Shown: positions 35,887 through 45,115 of the stretch, one piece after another
How the letters are laid out: every line of letters starts with the position of its first letter
Numbering within the stretch: the stretch's first letter is position 1
Source: Hymenobacter convexus
GTDB taxonomy: Bacteria; Bacteroidota; Bacteroidia; Cytophagales; Hymenobacteraceae
NCBI RefSeq assembly: GCF_030580955.1
Contig: NZ_JAUQON010000004.1
Coordinates: 434,001 to 498,000 of the forward strand
Length of the DNA stretch: 64,000 bases
Direction of reading: 5' to 3'
Made by a program: the position numbers and the translations under genes
The notes under the pieces: model-generated
Databases searched by the model: none
Seen by the model: only the letters and a program-made list of their open reading frames with translations
What the model was told of the DNA's origin: nothing

Positions 35887-36525
35887 TTGTTCAATTTCCT
35901 TCAGAAACTTTTTCGCCCCCAGCAGGCGAAGGCTCAGGCGCCCTGGCGCGCCGTGCGGCTCACCGCAGGGCAGGCCCGGCGGCACGCCCGCTGGGTCGAG
36001 GAACGGGTGTTTCTGAACTGGCTGAACCCCTACTTCAAAGCCTACCACCTGCGCAAGGGCGGCGCGGCCGGCAGCCGCGGCCTGCGGGTAGAGCTGCTGC
36101 ACGAGCAGGGCCGCCAAGGTGCCCTGTTCTATTTCGATTCCAGCATTGGGCCGGGCAACTTTCGGCATTTTTTTGAGCACCTGGGCGAACGGATGCTGGC
36201 CCTGGGCTACCACCGCGCCTGCGCCGACCGGGGCACGCGCCGCCGCGCCGGCCACACCGAAATTCTGCTCAAGCAGCTCTTCAAGCCCAACCCTACTGAC
36301 TGCCCCAAAACGGGCCATTGCAACCAGCGCTTCGGCCTCGTCACCATTGATTTGGTGGCCATGGACGGCGCGCCGCTCTTCATCCGCCTCAGCAGCAATG
36401 CCGTGCTCGACGCCTGCTTCACGCCGGCCCGCTCGTTCGACGACCTGCTTAAGCACCTGCTGGATGCCCCGCCACCCGATGCCGCTACCCAGGCCCGCAT
36501 CCGCGAATACCACGACACTTTCTAA
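35887..36525 (+). CDS. Conserved-looking cytoplasmic protein of unknown function, TTG start
   Basis: A 212-residue protein. An in-frame stop at 35872 and the lack of any ATG or GTG near the N-terminus make TTG at 35887 the likely start (MFNFLQKLFRPQQ). The sequence is basic at first (AVRLTAGQARRHARWVEERV), then a mixed alpha/beta domain. It contains two Cys (DCPKTGHCNQRFG near residue 139) that could bind a metal or form a disulfide. No signal peptide. No family is recognised. It is flanked by terminators, so it is monocistronic. Confidence 0.75.
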   Translation: MFNFLQKLFRPQQAKAQAPWRAVRLTAGQARRHARWVEERVFLNWLNPYFKAYHLRKGGAAGSRGLRVELLHEQGRQGALFYFDSSIGPGNFRHFFEHLGERMLALGYHRACADRGTRRRAGHTEILLKQLFKPNPTDCPKTGHCNQRFGLVTIDLVAMDGAPLFIRLSSNAVLDACFTPARSFDDLLKHLLDAPPPDAATQARIREYHDTF

Positions 36526-36540
36526 AGTCAACCCCAATTG

Positions 36541-36577
36541 AAAAGGGCCGCCAGCATTTGCGCTGGCGGCCCTTTTT
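36541..36577. terminator. Bidirectional terminator
   Basis: AAAAGGGCCGCCAGC pairs with GCTGGCGGCCCTTTT around loop ATTTGC, with A and T runs on either side. It lies between convergent genes. Confidence 0.92.
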
Positions 36578-36596
36578 GCCTTTGCCGGGGTCAAAT

Positions 36597-38666
36597 TTAT
36601 TCTTTCATGAAGCGGGCTTGCCCAATTAATTCGCTCTGCTTCCCAACCAGCCGCAGCTGATAAAGCCCGGGGGCCAGCGCGTGGGTAGCGAGTTGTGGCT
36701 GGCCGCTGGCTAGGGCCTGGCGCAACACCAGGCGCCCGGTGGCGTCGCGCACTTCGGCCGTGGCGGCGGCAGTGGCTGGAAGTAGCAGTTGGTCGTGGCA
36801 GGGGTTGGGATAAACCGAGAGGGCCGTGGCGGAAGCGGCGCGGGCGGCCAGCAGTGCGTTGTCGCGCACGGGCGTGGGGCCGGGCGCGTCGAGTATCCAT
36901 TGGTTGGGGTCGACGGTGATGGCGGTGACGGTGCCTCCCACCGAAAGGGCGAAGGTTTGGGTGGCCGTGGTTTGGTGCAGGCGCACGGTTTGGGTGGTGC
37001 CGTTGGCAAACGTGAGGCGGTAGTCCACATCCGTATCGAAAAACGGGGTGCTGGTGGGTTGGCTCACGGTTTCGTTCACCCGCAGCACGAGGCTGCTGCC
37101 GCCCTGGTTCCAGGTCACGTTGAAGGTAGGGTAGCCACTGCCGGTGAACCACTGCTGAAAAAAATACCCCAGCGGCCGGCCGGCCTCGGCTTCAAAGATG
37201 CGCTGCAAGTCGGCGGTGCGGGCGGTGGAGCCGCCGTACTGCGTCTGGTAGGTGCGCAGGGCCCGGAAAAACTTGACGTCGTCGTTCAGCAGGTAGCGCA
37301 GCATGTGTACCACGCCGGCGCCTTTTTTATAGGTCAGGTAGTAGTCGAAAATACGGCCGACGTTGGTGGTATCGGCCACGTAAATAGTGCCTTGGTTCTG
37401 GAGGGCAATGTTGTGGGCAAAGTCCATCCAGATGCGGGCGTCGTTGGGCCGGAAGGCCTGCAGCGACAGGTACTCACCGTAGGAGGCAAAGCTTTCGTTG
37501 AGCCAGATGTGCTCCCAGCTGGCACAGGTCACGTTGTCGCCAAACCACTGGTGGAACAGCTCGTGGGCGTTCAGCGTGAATTCGAAGCCGTCTTCGGTGG
37601 TCATGGTCTGGTGCTCCATGCCGCCGTAGATGGGGGCCGTGGTATGCCCATACTTCTCATTGGCAAAGGGATACAAGCCCACCAGCGCCGAATAATTCTC
37701 AATGAAGCCGGCCGTCTGCGCGATGTTCGCCTGCCAGTAGTTCAGGTAGTTCTGGTTGTAGACGTAGCTCACGATGGGCACCGCCGGGCTGCCCGCCGGG
37801 TGGGCCGTGGTCACATACTCCAGATAGGGCGCCACCGACACCGAAATCAGGTAATAATCAATGGGATGGCGCGACTTCCACTCGTAGCGCACCTTGTTGT
37901 TGGGCAGCGGCACGGTGCGTACCAGCACGCCGTTCGAGCCCACTTTGTTGGGCAAGGTGGTGGTTACCCACACGTCCGACGAGTCGGCTTTGTCGGTGAG
38001 CACCTGCTTGCAGGGAAACCACTCGTGGGCCGAAAACGGCTCCGACAGCGACCAGGTCAGGTTGTAGGCAAATGTGGGCGCGCCGCGGTAGGTGTCGAGG
38101 TGCACCGAGTCGCGGGTGCTCAGGCCGTTGCCGATGGCGGCCGAGTTGCCGCTTGGCGCCGTGCCGTGGTAGTAGATGCGGGCGTCGGTGAGGGAGTTGG
38201 CCGCCGCGGGCTGGGCCAGCGCGGCCGTGGCATCGAAGCCGGCGCGGCGGATGCCGGGCGAGCGTCGCCCGTTCACCACCACCGAATCGATGAGCAGCGT
38301 GGCGGCGCCGGCCGGCGAGCCCGCCGGCGCTTTGTAAAGCTCAAAGGCCAATGAATCTAGTGCCTGCGCACCCACCCGCACCCGCATCCACACCGAGCCG
38401 GCCACGTTCAGCGAGTTGTTTTCTAGGGCCAAATCCAGCTTGTAGTACTTCACATCGTAGCGGTCCATCTTGCGGCGGTGCGGTACCGACGCGGTGGCCG
38501 TACGCTGGGCGGTGCGGATGTGCGCCGCCGCGCACAGCAGGCCGGCATTCAGGTCGATGGCGCCGGCCGGGCGCCCGGCCGGGGCAGGCAGCGGCGCCTG
38601 GGCCGCCACCCGGCCGGGAACGCAAAACAGGCAGCTGAAAGCAAGAGCGTAAAAAAGGAAGCGCAT
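36597..38666 (-). CDS. Secreted M1 metallopeptidase with T9SS type A sorting domain
   Basis: A 689-residue exported zinc aminopeptidase. The signal peptide is MRFLFYALAFSCLFCVPGRV. The M1 N-terminal beta domain spans residues about 65-270. IYGGMEHQTMTTED near residue 348 is the GxMEN-type exopeptidase motif, and HELFHQWFGDN near residue 368 with NESFASYGEYL gives HExxH-X18-E. A C-terminal type IX secretion sorting domain follows from about residue 610, with SVYPNPCHDQLLLP and GLYQLRLVGK. It should be secreted across the outer membrane and attached to the surface or released, to digest environmental peptides. It has a well-formed promoter. Confidence 0.95.
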   Translation of the reverse strand: MRFLFYALAFSCLFCVPGRVAAQAPLPAPAGRPAGAIDLNAGLLCAAAHIRTAQRTATASVPHRRKMDRYDVKYYKLDLALENNSLNVAGSVWMRVRVGAQALDSLAFELYKAPAGSPAGAATLLIDSVVVNGRRSPGIRRAGFDATAALAQPAAANSLTDARIYYHGTAPSGNSAAIGNGLSTRDSVHLDTYRGAPTFAYNLTWSLSEPFSAHEWFPCKQVLTDKADSSDVWVTTTLPNKVGSNGVLVRTVPLPNNKVRYEWKSRHPIDYYLISVSVAPYLEYVTTAHPAGSPAVPIVSYVYNQNYLNYWQANIAQTAGFIENYSALVGLYPFANEKYGHTTAPIYGGMEHQTMTTEDGFEFTLNAHELFHQWFGDNVTCASWEHIWLNESFASYGEYLSLQAFRPNDARIWMDFAHNIALQNQGTIYVADTTNVGRIFDYYLTYKKGAGVVHMLRYLLNDDVKFFRALRTYQTQYGGSTARTADLQRIFEAEAGRPLGYFFQQWFTGSGYPTFNVTWNQGGSSLVLRVNETVSQPTSTPFFDTDVDYRLTFANGTTQTVRLHQTTATQTFALSVGGTVTAITVDPNQWILDAPGPTPVRDNALLAARAASATALSVYPNPCHDQLLLPATAAATAEVRDATGRLVLRQALASGQPQLATHALAPGLYQLRLVGKQSELIGQARFMKE

Positions 38667-38730
38667 AAAGCAAATCGAAGTGGCAACAAATTGAGAGAAA
38701 GGCGGGTTAGGTTACTGCCCGGCCGGCCTT

Positions 38731-38761
38731 CGAAGGTACGGCGGGGACGGCCGATGGCAAA
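38731..38761 (-). promoter_or_regulatory. Promoter for the secreted M1 peptidase gene
   Basis: On the minus strand TTTG (38761-38758) and TACCTTCG (38738-38731) are 19 nt apart, the ideal Bacteroidota spacing. The leader would be about 60 nt. Confidence 0.6.
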
Positions 38762-38845
38762 CGCGGATTTGCAACGCGAAGTTGGCCGCAGGGGCTGTAT
38801 ATTTCGGTTTTAAATCAGGATTTTAGGACGCTTACGCCGGTACCC

Positions 38846-41110
38846 ATGCCCTTTCGCCTTTGTTTGCCTGGCACGCTGCGGCCGGTACTGCTGCTGATTG
38901 GCTGGCTGCTGCTGGCCGGGCCGGCGTGGGCTACGCACATCGTGGGCGGCGAAATGGAGCTGGTCCACAATGCCGGGGATTCGTACACGCTGCAGCTCAA
39001 CTTATATTTTGATGCCGTCTACGGCAGCGCCAGCGCCCTGGACGCCGACCTCACCGCCAGCATTTTTGAAAAGAGCACCAATGCGCGCATGACCAACGTG
39101 GTGCTGCCCCTCACCAGCAACACCTTCGTCAACTACACCAACCCGGCCTGCGCCACCCCCACGCTCAGCACCCGCAAGCTGGTGTATAGCAAAGTCATTA
39201 CCTTGTCTGCCAGCACCTATAACAGTGCCCAGGGCTATTATGTGGCGGTGGAGCGCTGCTGCCGCAATAACAGCATCAGCAACATTGTGGCGCCCGGCAA
39301 CGCAGCCCAGACGTTCTATCTGGAGTTTCCGGCCGTGGTGCGGCGCGGCGTCACGTTCTACGATTCGACGCCGCGCATCTTCCCGCCACTGGCCGATTAT
39401 GCCTGCATCAATGAGTTGTTTTACTACGACTTCGGGGGGCAGGATGCTGATGGCGACTCGCTGGTTTACGATTTGGTGACGCCGCTCAATGGGCATTCCG
39501 ACACGAACACGCCCAAGCCCGCCACGGCCCAGCCTGCCCCCTACTCCCTCATCACCTGGAACTCGGGCCTGAGTGCTACTAATCAGATTCCGGGGGCGCC
39601 GACGCTGCGCATCAACCGTACCACCGGGCGCCTCACGGTGCGGCCCACCAACCAAGGTTTGTTCGTATTTGGGGTGCGCTGCTCGGAGTATCGGCGGGGC
39701 GAGAAAATTGGTGAATGCCGCCGCGATTTCCAGCTGATGGCCCTCGCCTGCCCCACCAACGCCAGGCCCCGGATTGTGCTGCAACCGACGGCCACGGGCG
39801 CGGGCATCTACCGGCCGGGGCGCGACACCCTGCGCTTTGTGCCCGGCGGCAACCGTTGCGTGCGCCTGCGCTTCACCGACCCCGACCCCAACACGCGCCT
39901 CACGCTAAGCCTGAGCCCAGTGAATTTTTCGGGGCTGCTGCCGGGCTTCACCACCGCCACCACCGGCGCCGTGCGCAGCCCGGGTGCGCCCGATACGCTC
40001 ACGGCCACGCTCTGCTTTCCGGAGTGCCTGAACTCGCGCGGGCGGGTGTTTTTGCTGGATGTGGTGGTGGGCGACGACGGCTGCAGCCTGCCCAAGCGCG
40101 ATACCGTGCGCGTGGCGTTCACGGCCGTGCCGCCGCCCAACTCGCCCCCGCAGCTGGTGACCACGGCGGGCCCCGCGCTGCCGCTGCACGCCCGCGTCGG
40201 CGACCTGATAAGCTTCGACGTGACCGGCACCGACCCCGACAACGACCCCATTCAGCTGGAAATGACCGGCCAGGGCTTTAGCCCCACGAGCCTGGGCGCC
40301 ACGCTCTCGCAGGGCACGCAGGCCAACCAACAGCGCGGGCGTTTCACCTGGCGCGTCGATTGCCGGGCCGTGGGCCCCGATTCGGTGTTCAACTTTCAGT
40401 TTGCGGCGGCCACTTCGCCGTGCTCCGAGCGGCAGGCCGCCACGGTGAGTGTGCCCATAATCGTGCGTTACACCAACCGGGCGCCTACCCTCACGTCCGA
40501 CCTGCCGCCCACAAAGCCCGGGGCCGACCTGCCGGAAGTGGTGCTGCCCTTGGGCCGGACCTACACCGCCACGTTCAATGGCGTGGACCCCGACCGCGAC
40601 GGCCTTACCCTCATAGCCACCGGCACGGCCTCCGATGGCAAGGAAGGATTCGACCTGGGCAGCGCCGGCATGCGCTTTGATGCCCAAAACGGCACGGGCG
40701 TGGCCACCGGCACGTTTCGCTGGGACGTGAGCTGCGCCGCCGCCAACCTGCACCGCGAACTGGTGGTGGCCTTTCAACTCATTGACGCCACGTGCCGGCC
40801 GCTGCCTCAGGTGCAGCGCGTGCGCCTGCGCGTGAAAAGCCCCGATACGGTGGCCGTGAAGCTCTACAACGTCATCACGCCCAACCGCGACGGCCAAAAC
40901 GACGAGTTCCGCCTGCCCGAGCTGCCGCCCAACTTCTGTGACTCGCAGTTCACCAACATCCGGATTTTCTCGCGCTGGGGCCAGCAGGTTTTTGAGTCGA
41001 ACGACCGGGATTTCCGCTGGCCGGGCAATGGCAGCGGCGGCATTTTCTACTACTTCATCACCTACACCGACGGCCGCCGTTTCCGGGGCTGGCTGGAGGT
41101 GATTCCGTAA
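38846..41110 (+). CDS. Large secreted protein with T9SS type B (gliding-associated) C-terminal domain
   Basis: A 754-residue exported protein. The hydrophobic N-terminal segment (PVLLLIGWLLLAGPAWA) is a signal peptide. HIVGGEMELVHN directly after it is a common start in this family. The middle holds repeated Ig/cadherin-like units with DPDxD calcium-type motifs (TDPDNDPIQLEMTG near residue 462, GVDPDRDGLTLIATG near residue 577). The end (VITPNRDGQNDEFRLPELPP, IFSRWGQQVFES, GIFYYFITYTDGR) is the CHU_C / gliding motility-associated type B sorting domain. It is probably surface-bound, an adhesin-like or structural protein. The exact role is unknown. Confidence 0.93.
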   Translation: MPFRLCLPGTLRPVLLLIGWLLLAGPAWATHIVGGEMELVHNAGDSYTLQLNLYFDAVYGSASALDADLTASIFEKSTNARMTNVVLPLTSNTFVNYTNPACATPTLSTRKLVYSKVITLSASTYNSAQGYYVAVERCCRNNSISNIVAPGNAAQTFYLEFPAVVRRGVTFYDSTPRIFPPLADYACINELFYYDFGGQDADGDSLVYDLVTPLNGHSDTNTPKPATAQPAPYSLITWNSGLSATNQIPGAPTLRINRTTGRLTVRPTNQGLFVFGVRCSEYRRGEKIGECRRDFQLMALACPTNARPRIVLQPTATGAGIYRPGRDTLRFVPGGNRCVRLRFTDPDPNTRLTLSLSPVNFSGLLPGFTTATTGAVRSPGAPDTLTATLCFPECLNSRGRVFLLDVVVGDDGCSLPKRDTVRVAFTAVPPPNSPPQLVTTAGPALPLHARVGDLISFDVTGTDPDNDPIQLEMTGQGFSPTSLGATLSQGTQANQQRGRFTWRVDCRAVGPDSVFNFQFAAATSPCSERQAATVSVPIIVRYTNRAPTLTSDLPPTKPGADLPEVVLPLGRTYTATFNGVDPDRDGLTLIATGTASDGKEGFDLGSAGMRFDAQNGTGVATGTFRWDVSCAAANLHRELVVAFQLIDATCRPLPQVQRVRLRVKSPDTVAVKLYNVITPNRDGQNDEFRLPELPPNFCDSQFTNIRIFSRWGQQVFESNDRDFRWPGNGSGGIFYYFITYTDGRRFRGWLEVIP

Positions 41111-41151
41111 GGGGAGGTGGCGCTTCAGTGGTGGCGCAAGGCCAGCGCGAA

Positions 41152-41261
41152 AAGCCTGTCATGCTGAGCGCAGCCGAAGCATCTCTACCGCGCAACCAAT
41201 CCAATGGAAAGGATTACTGCGGAGGTAGAGATGCTTCGACTGCGCTCAACATGACGGGCTT
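41152..41261. repeat. Dispersed palindromic element
   Basis: AAGCCTGTCATGCTGAGCGC and GCGCTCAACATGACGGGCTT arms with several mismatches, flanking GAAGCATCTCTACC. It lies between convergent genes. Confidence 0.92.
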
Positions 41262-41291
41262 CTTTTATTCGATTACCGTCGAATCAAGACG

Positions 41292-41945
41292 TTAATACAG
41301 AAACAGAAACACCGCAAACAGCACCACCCACAGCACATCGATGAAATGCCAGTAAGTGCCCAATAGGCGCAACTGGCGCCGGTAGTAAGGGTTACGGATG
41401 AAGACGAGGGTCCGCACGGCGTCGCGCTCGTTGTGAATGACCCGCAACAGGAAGGCCAGCAGAAACAGCATGCCGCCGAGCAAGTGGGCCACATGCAGGG
41501 CCGAAATCAGGTAAATGAACTGGCCGCTGCTCTGGCTGCCGGGGCCGCTGAAGGGCGTACCGTGCATCATCAGCTCGCGCCAGCCCAGCACCTGCAGGCC
41601 GGCGAACACGCAGCCCAGCAGCAGCGTGGCCCCGAGGCAGCGCGTCAGACTGGCCAAATCATCCTGGCCGTAGAGGCGCGGCGCCTGGGCCATTGTATAG
41701 CTGCTCACCACCAACACAATGGTACTGAGCGAGAAATAGCGCGGCAAAGGGTGCAGCCCGGTAGGCACTCCGCTACGCAACCGGGCCGCCACGTAGGCCA
41801 CTATCAGGATAAAAAACATGACCGTGATAGCCAGCAGCGCCAGGTAGAGCACCATGGCCAGCGGGGGCAGGCGCTCGATGCGGGCAAATGGCGACGGGCG
41901 CCGCCGGGCACCAATCTGGTTATCAGGGTTATTTTCAGCTTTCAT
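41292..41945 (-). CDS. Orphan cytochrome c oxidase subunit III-like protein
   Basis: A 217-residue membrane protein with five hydrophobic helices (near residues 30-52, 73-90, 107-125, 145-170 and 195-215). The marks SALHVAHLLGGMLFLLAFLL near residue 147 and LGTYWHFIDVLWVVLFAVFL near residue 194 are subunit III signatures of haem-copper oxidases. The usual neighbours (subunits I, II, IV, CtaA/B) are absent from this window, so it is an orphan copy. It may join an oxidase encoded elsewhere or be a NorE-like variant. A matching promoter lies just upstream. Confidence 0.88.
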   Translation of the reverse strand: MKAENNPDNQIGARRRPSPFARIERLPPLAMVLYLALLAITVMFFILIVAYVAARLRSGVPTGLHPLPRYFSLSTIVLVVSSYTMAQAPRLYGQDDLASLTRCLGATLLLGCVFAGLQVLGWRELMMHGTPFSGPGSQSSGQFIYLISALHVAHLLGGMLFLLAFLLRVIHNERDAVRTLVFIRNPYYRRQLRLLGTYWHFIDVLWVVLFAVFLFLY

Positions 41946-41967
41946 GAGGCAGCAAGCGGTATAGTAT

Positions 41968-41998
41968 CGAAACTAATCAGGTAGAAATTAGTTGCAAA
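41968..41998 (-). promoter_or_regulatory. Promoter for the cox3-like gene
   Basis: On the minus strand TTTG (41998-41995) and TAGTTTCG (41975-41968) are 19 nt apart. The leader to the ATG would be about 16 nt. Confidence 0.6.
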
Positions 41999-42028
41999 AA
42001 GCCCGAATTTGCCCCTCCCCCGGCGGCC

Positions 42029-42596
42029 TTATTTGAAGAACGAGCCAATCTTGCCCAGCACGGCGTTGAGCGTGATTTTGGGCGTGCGCTGCACCCCAAA
42101 AGTGACGTAGGTTTTGCCGCCCACGCGCAAGTCGAGCACCCAGCCCAGTTGCCGGGCCAGGTCGTTGATTTGCTGCAGCGGGTCGGGGCCCGGCACCTTG
42201 GGGGCTTTGGGCGCGCCGGGCACCTTGGGCGGGCCGGCGGTGAGCTCGTCGAGCACCTGCTGGCTGGGAATGTTCAGAATGAGGTAGGTGCCGGCCGCCG
42301 CTAGCTGAAGCGGGTGCCCGTTCCAGGTGATGACGAGCTGGGCATCTATTTCGAGGGTACTAGGCACCGGGCTGCGGGGGGCTGGGCGGCAGTTGGGGGG
42401 TACCGGGCTGGTCGCCGCGCGTGCGGATGCGGACCGAGCCGTTGAGCTTCCAGGTAGCGGCGGGGGCACTGGGGTTCTGGGCGTTGGGCACTTGCAGCTC
42501 GACCTGGTCGAAGGCGCAGCTTAGTTCGACGCCGCCCGAAAGCTTGCTGAGTAGTGAAGCCGCGATGTCGGCGAAATTGGAGGAATTATCAGCCAT
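42029..42596 (-). pseudogene. Frameshifted gene of unknown function
   Basis: The first frame starts at ATG 42596 (MADNSSNFADIAASLLSK) and runs to a stop at 42360. A second frame continues the same kind of protein (STLEIDAQLVITWNGHPLQL, then a Pro/Lys/Ala-rich linker, ending VLGKIGSFFK) to 42029. Deleting one C from either of two six-C runs (minus strand, about 42375-42400) joins them into one product of about 188 residues. It could be a sequencing error, a phase-variable tract or a true pseudogene. No family is recognised. TACTTTG at 42657-42663 is a possible -7 element. Confidence 0.65.
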
Positions 42597-42704
42597 GATG
42601 CTGGAATGAGTGAAGGGTAGCCCCAGCGCGGGCATTTCAGCTGCGCCGGATGGCCGCAAAGTACGGCCTGCACTCCTAACGAAACCAGCCCAATGGAGTT
42701 GCGC

Positions 42705-44096
42705 CTAGAGAATGGCCCAGCCGGTTTCGCCTCTGGGCCCGCGCACCAGGCTGTAGGCATCGGCCTGGCCCAGCACGGCTACCGCTGTGCCGGCCGCCAG
42801 CGCCCCCACGGCCGGAGCAACGGCGGTTGGCAGCGCGTGAATTTCGGTTAAGCCAGTGAGATTCAGGCGCCGCAGCGGGGCGGCCAACGCCCCAACCACG
42901 CCTTGCGCGGCCACGTAGCCCACGGCGCCCGAGGGCAACTGCACCCGCAAGGCCGAGCCCTGCTGTCCCACCACCAGCAGCGGTGTCCGGGCCAGAATAG
43001 CGGCTGGGCCAGCCTTACTGTTTTTCTTCAGGTTGGGAGCCGATTGCAGGGCGCCGGCGTTGCGCAGCCGCACAAACTCCCCCCGGCGGTCGGGGCCGGG
43101 CGTGGGAGTTGGAGTAGCGGGACGCTGCACAAAGGGAAAAGGGTCGAGGGCGCCCCGGCCGCTGCGGTAGATGCCGAAGTGCAGGTGGGGCACCGTGGTG
43201 CGGGCGTTGCCGGTATTGCCCACCAGGCCCAACGTGTCGCCGGGCTGCACGTGCTGGCCGGGCGTTACGAGCTGCTTGTCGAGGTGGGCGTAGTAGAGGT
43301 GGTCGGGGTGGCCATCGGCGGCCAGCCACACCACGCGGCCGCCCAGCGGCGTTTCGCCGGTGCGGGTGACGGTGCCGGCCACGGCGGCCACGGCCGGCGT
43401 GCCGCGCGAGGCAAAAATGTCGATGCCCTCGTGCTGGCGGGCACCGGCATCGCGCGCGGCGCCCCAGAAGCTGCCCACGGCCGCGTCGGTCCGGCCCTGC
43501 ACGGGGAACACGCTCAGGCTGGGCTCGCGGCTGAGGCGCAGGGTGTAGCGGCCGGCGGCCAGCAGCTCGGGTTGCAGGCGCAGCAGGTGCTGGCCGTCGT
43601 TTTCGGCCCGGTAGCGAAAATCGAGGACCAACGTATCGGCGCTGATGATAGGCAGCAGGCTACGGCCCGGCCCTACTTCAAACGCATCGACAAACACCCG
43701 GGCATTCACACCCGGCGCCAGGGACAAACTGACGTGCACCTGCTCGCCGACGCGCACGGCGTAGCGGTAGCTGGCCGCCGCGGGCCGCTCGGGGCGGAAA
43801 TAGCCGGTTTCGGCAAATGGCAGAGTCACCACCAGCGAATCGCGCAGGCCCTGCGCGGCGGCTCTAAGCCAAGCCCGGCCGGCGGGCCGCTGGTCGAGGC
43901 CGGCTTGGTGGAGCTGGCGGGCGTAGGCCTCGTGCGGCGTTGACTTTTGAAAGAGCGCCTGTAGGGTTTGCTGCGTGCTACAGCCGCCGAGAACGAGCAG
44001 ACTCGCCAATAACAAACCCCACAAACCCACGGGGCGCGGCCGGGCAGACAGCCGCGCGGTATTCACATCCATATCAAAAAGCATGCCTCCCAACAC
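42705..44096 (-). CDS. M23 peptidase lipoprotein with C-terminal SH3-like repeats
   Basis: A 463-residue envelope protein (ATG at 44096, 44084 or 44072; the last gives the best signal). LLASLLVLGGC near residue 30 is a clear lipobox. The LytM-type M23 domain lies at residues about 220-330, with zinc ligands in GARQHEGIDIFASRG near residue 221 and in PHLHFGIYRSGRG near residue 304. Two SH3b-like modules follow (ILARTPLLVVGQQGSALRVQ; AVGALAAGTAVAVLGQADAY). It probably cleaves peptidoglycan cross-links or activates an amidase from the outer-membrane side. It diverges from the HMG-CoA lyase gene. Confidence 0.93.
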   Translation of the reverse strand: MLGGMLFDMDVNTARLSARPRPVGLWGLLLASLLVLGGCSTQQTLQALFQKSTPHEAYARQLHQAGLDQRPAGRAWLRAAAQGLRDSLVVTLPFAETGYFRPERPAAASYRYAVRVGEQVHVSLSLAPGVNARVFVDAFEVGPGRSLLPIISADTLVLDFRYRAENDGQHLLRLQPELLAAGRYTLRLSREPSLSVFPVQGRTDAAVGSFWGAARDAGARQHEGIDIFASRGTPAVAAVAGTVTRTGETPLGGRVVWLAADGHPDHLYYAHLDKQLVTPGQHVQPGDTLGLVGNTGNARTTVPHLHFGIYRSGRGALDPFPFVQRPATPTPTPGPDRRGEFVRLRNAGALQSAPNLKKNSKAGPAAILARTPLLVVGQQGSALRVQLPSGAVGYVAAQGVVGALAAPLRRLNLTGLTEIHALPTAVAPAVGALAAGTAVAVLGQADAYSLVRGPRGETGWAIL

Positions 44097-44131
44097 TGGC
44101 GGGCGGCGGCTAGTTCGAGTAGTGAATAGCT

Positions 44132-44160
44132 TTTGCGCTTCCCCCGGGCTACTACCTTTA
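44132..44160 (+). promoter_or_regulatory. Promoter for the HMG-CoA lyase gene
   Basis: TTTG at 44132-44135 and TACCTTTA at 44153-44160 are 17 nt apart, with only the final base off consensus. The ATG lies 28 nt downstream. Confidence 0.55.
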
Positions 44161-44188
44161 CGGCCCCTCCCACCTCTATTCTGCTCCC

Positions 44189-45040
44189 ATGAAGCTTATT
44201 GAATGCCCGCGCGACGCCATGCAGGGTCTGCACGACTTTATTCCGACGGCCACCAAAACCGCCTACCTCAACGCGCTGCTACAGGTCGGCTTCGATACGC
44301 TGGACTTTGGCTCCTTCGTGTCGCCGAAAGCCATTCCGCAGCTGCGCGACACGGCCGAGGTCCTGGCCGGGCTTGATTTGACAAACTCCAAAACCAAGCT
44401 ACTGGCCATCGTGGCCAACCAGCGCGGGGCCGAAACCGCCGCCCAGCACCCCGAAATCAGCTACCTGGGCTTCCCGCTGTCGGTGTCGGAGACCTTCCAG
44501 CGGCGCAACACCAACCAAACCACCGCCGAGGCCCTGGCCGACGTGGCCGCCATGCACGAGCTGTGCGAGCGCACCGGCAAAACGCTGGTTACCTATCTCT
44601 CCATGGGCTTCGGAAACCCTTACGGCGACGCCTGGAGCCCCGAAATCGTGACTAATTTCACGCAGCAGCTGGCGGCGCTGGGCGTGCGCATTGTGGCCCT
44701 GTCCGACACAGTGGGCACCTCATCGGCCGCCACTATTGCCCCGCTCTTTTCGGCCCTCATTCCGGCTTATCCCAGCATTGAGTTTGGCGCGCACCTGCAT
44801 ACCACGCCCGGCACTTGGCGCGAGAAAGTGGCCGCCGCGTACGAGGCCGGCTGCCGCCGCTTCGATGGGGCCATCGGCGGCTTCGGCGGCTGCCCCATGG
44901 CGGCCGATGAGCTGACGGGAAATATGGCCACGGAGAATCTGGTGGCGTTTCTGGCGGAGCAAGGCGTGGAAACGGGGCTGGACATGGCGGCGTTTGGGCG
45001 GGCGCAACTGCTTAGCCAGCCCATATTTGCCGGGCACTAA
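44189..45040 (+). CDS. Hydroxymethylglutaryl-CoA lyase
   Basis: A 283-residue TIM-barrel enzyme splitting HMG-CoA to acetoacetate and acetyl-CoA, the last step of leucine breakdown. LIECPRDAMQGLHDFIPTAT at the start carries the Arg-Asp pair, VGFDTLDFGSFVSPKAIPQL follows near residue 31, EFGAHLHTTPGTW near residue 196 provides the metal His, and GAIGGFGGCPMAADELTGNM near residue 229 contains the catalytic Cys. The N-terminal ECPRDAMQG differs from the usual GPRDGLQ, so a related aldol-lyase substrate is possible. It has its own promoter and is followed by a LutA-like gene. Confidence 0.92.
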   Translation: MKLIECPRDAMQGLHDFIPTATKTAYLNALLQVGFDTLDFGSFVSPKAIPQLRDTAEVLAGLDLTNSKTKLLAIVANQRGAETAAQHPEISYLGFPLSVSETFQRRNTNQTTAEALADVAAMHELCERTGKTLVTYLSMGFGNPYGDAWSPEIVTNFTQQLAALGVRIVALSDTVGTSSAATIAPLFSALIPAYPSIEFGAHLHTTPGTWREKVAAAYEAGCRRFDGAIGGFGGCPMAADELTGNMATENLVAFLAEQGVETGLDMAAFGRAQLLSQPIFAGH

Positions 45041-45115
45041 AGCTGATTTGAACGTCACGCTGCGCGTAGCATGACGTCCAGATTTTCGAATTTCGAAATC
45101 GTTTTATTCATTCCA

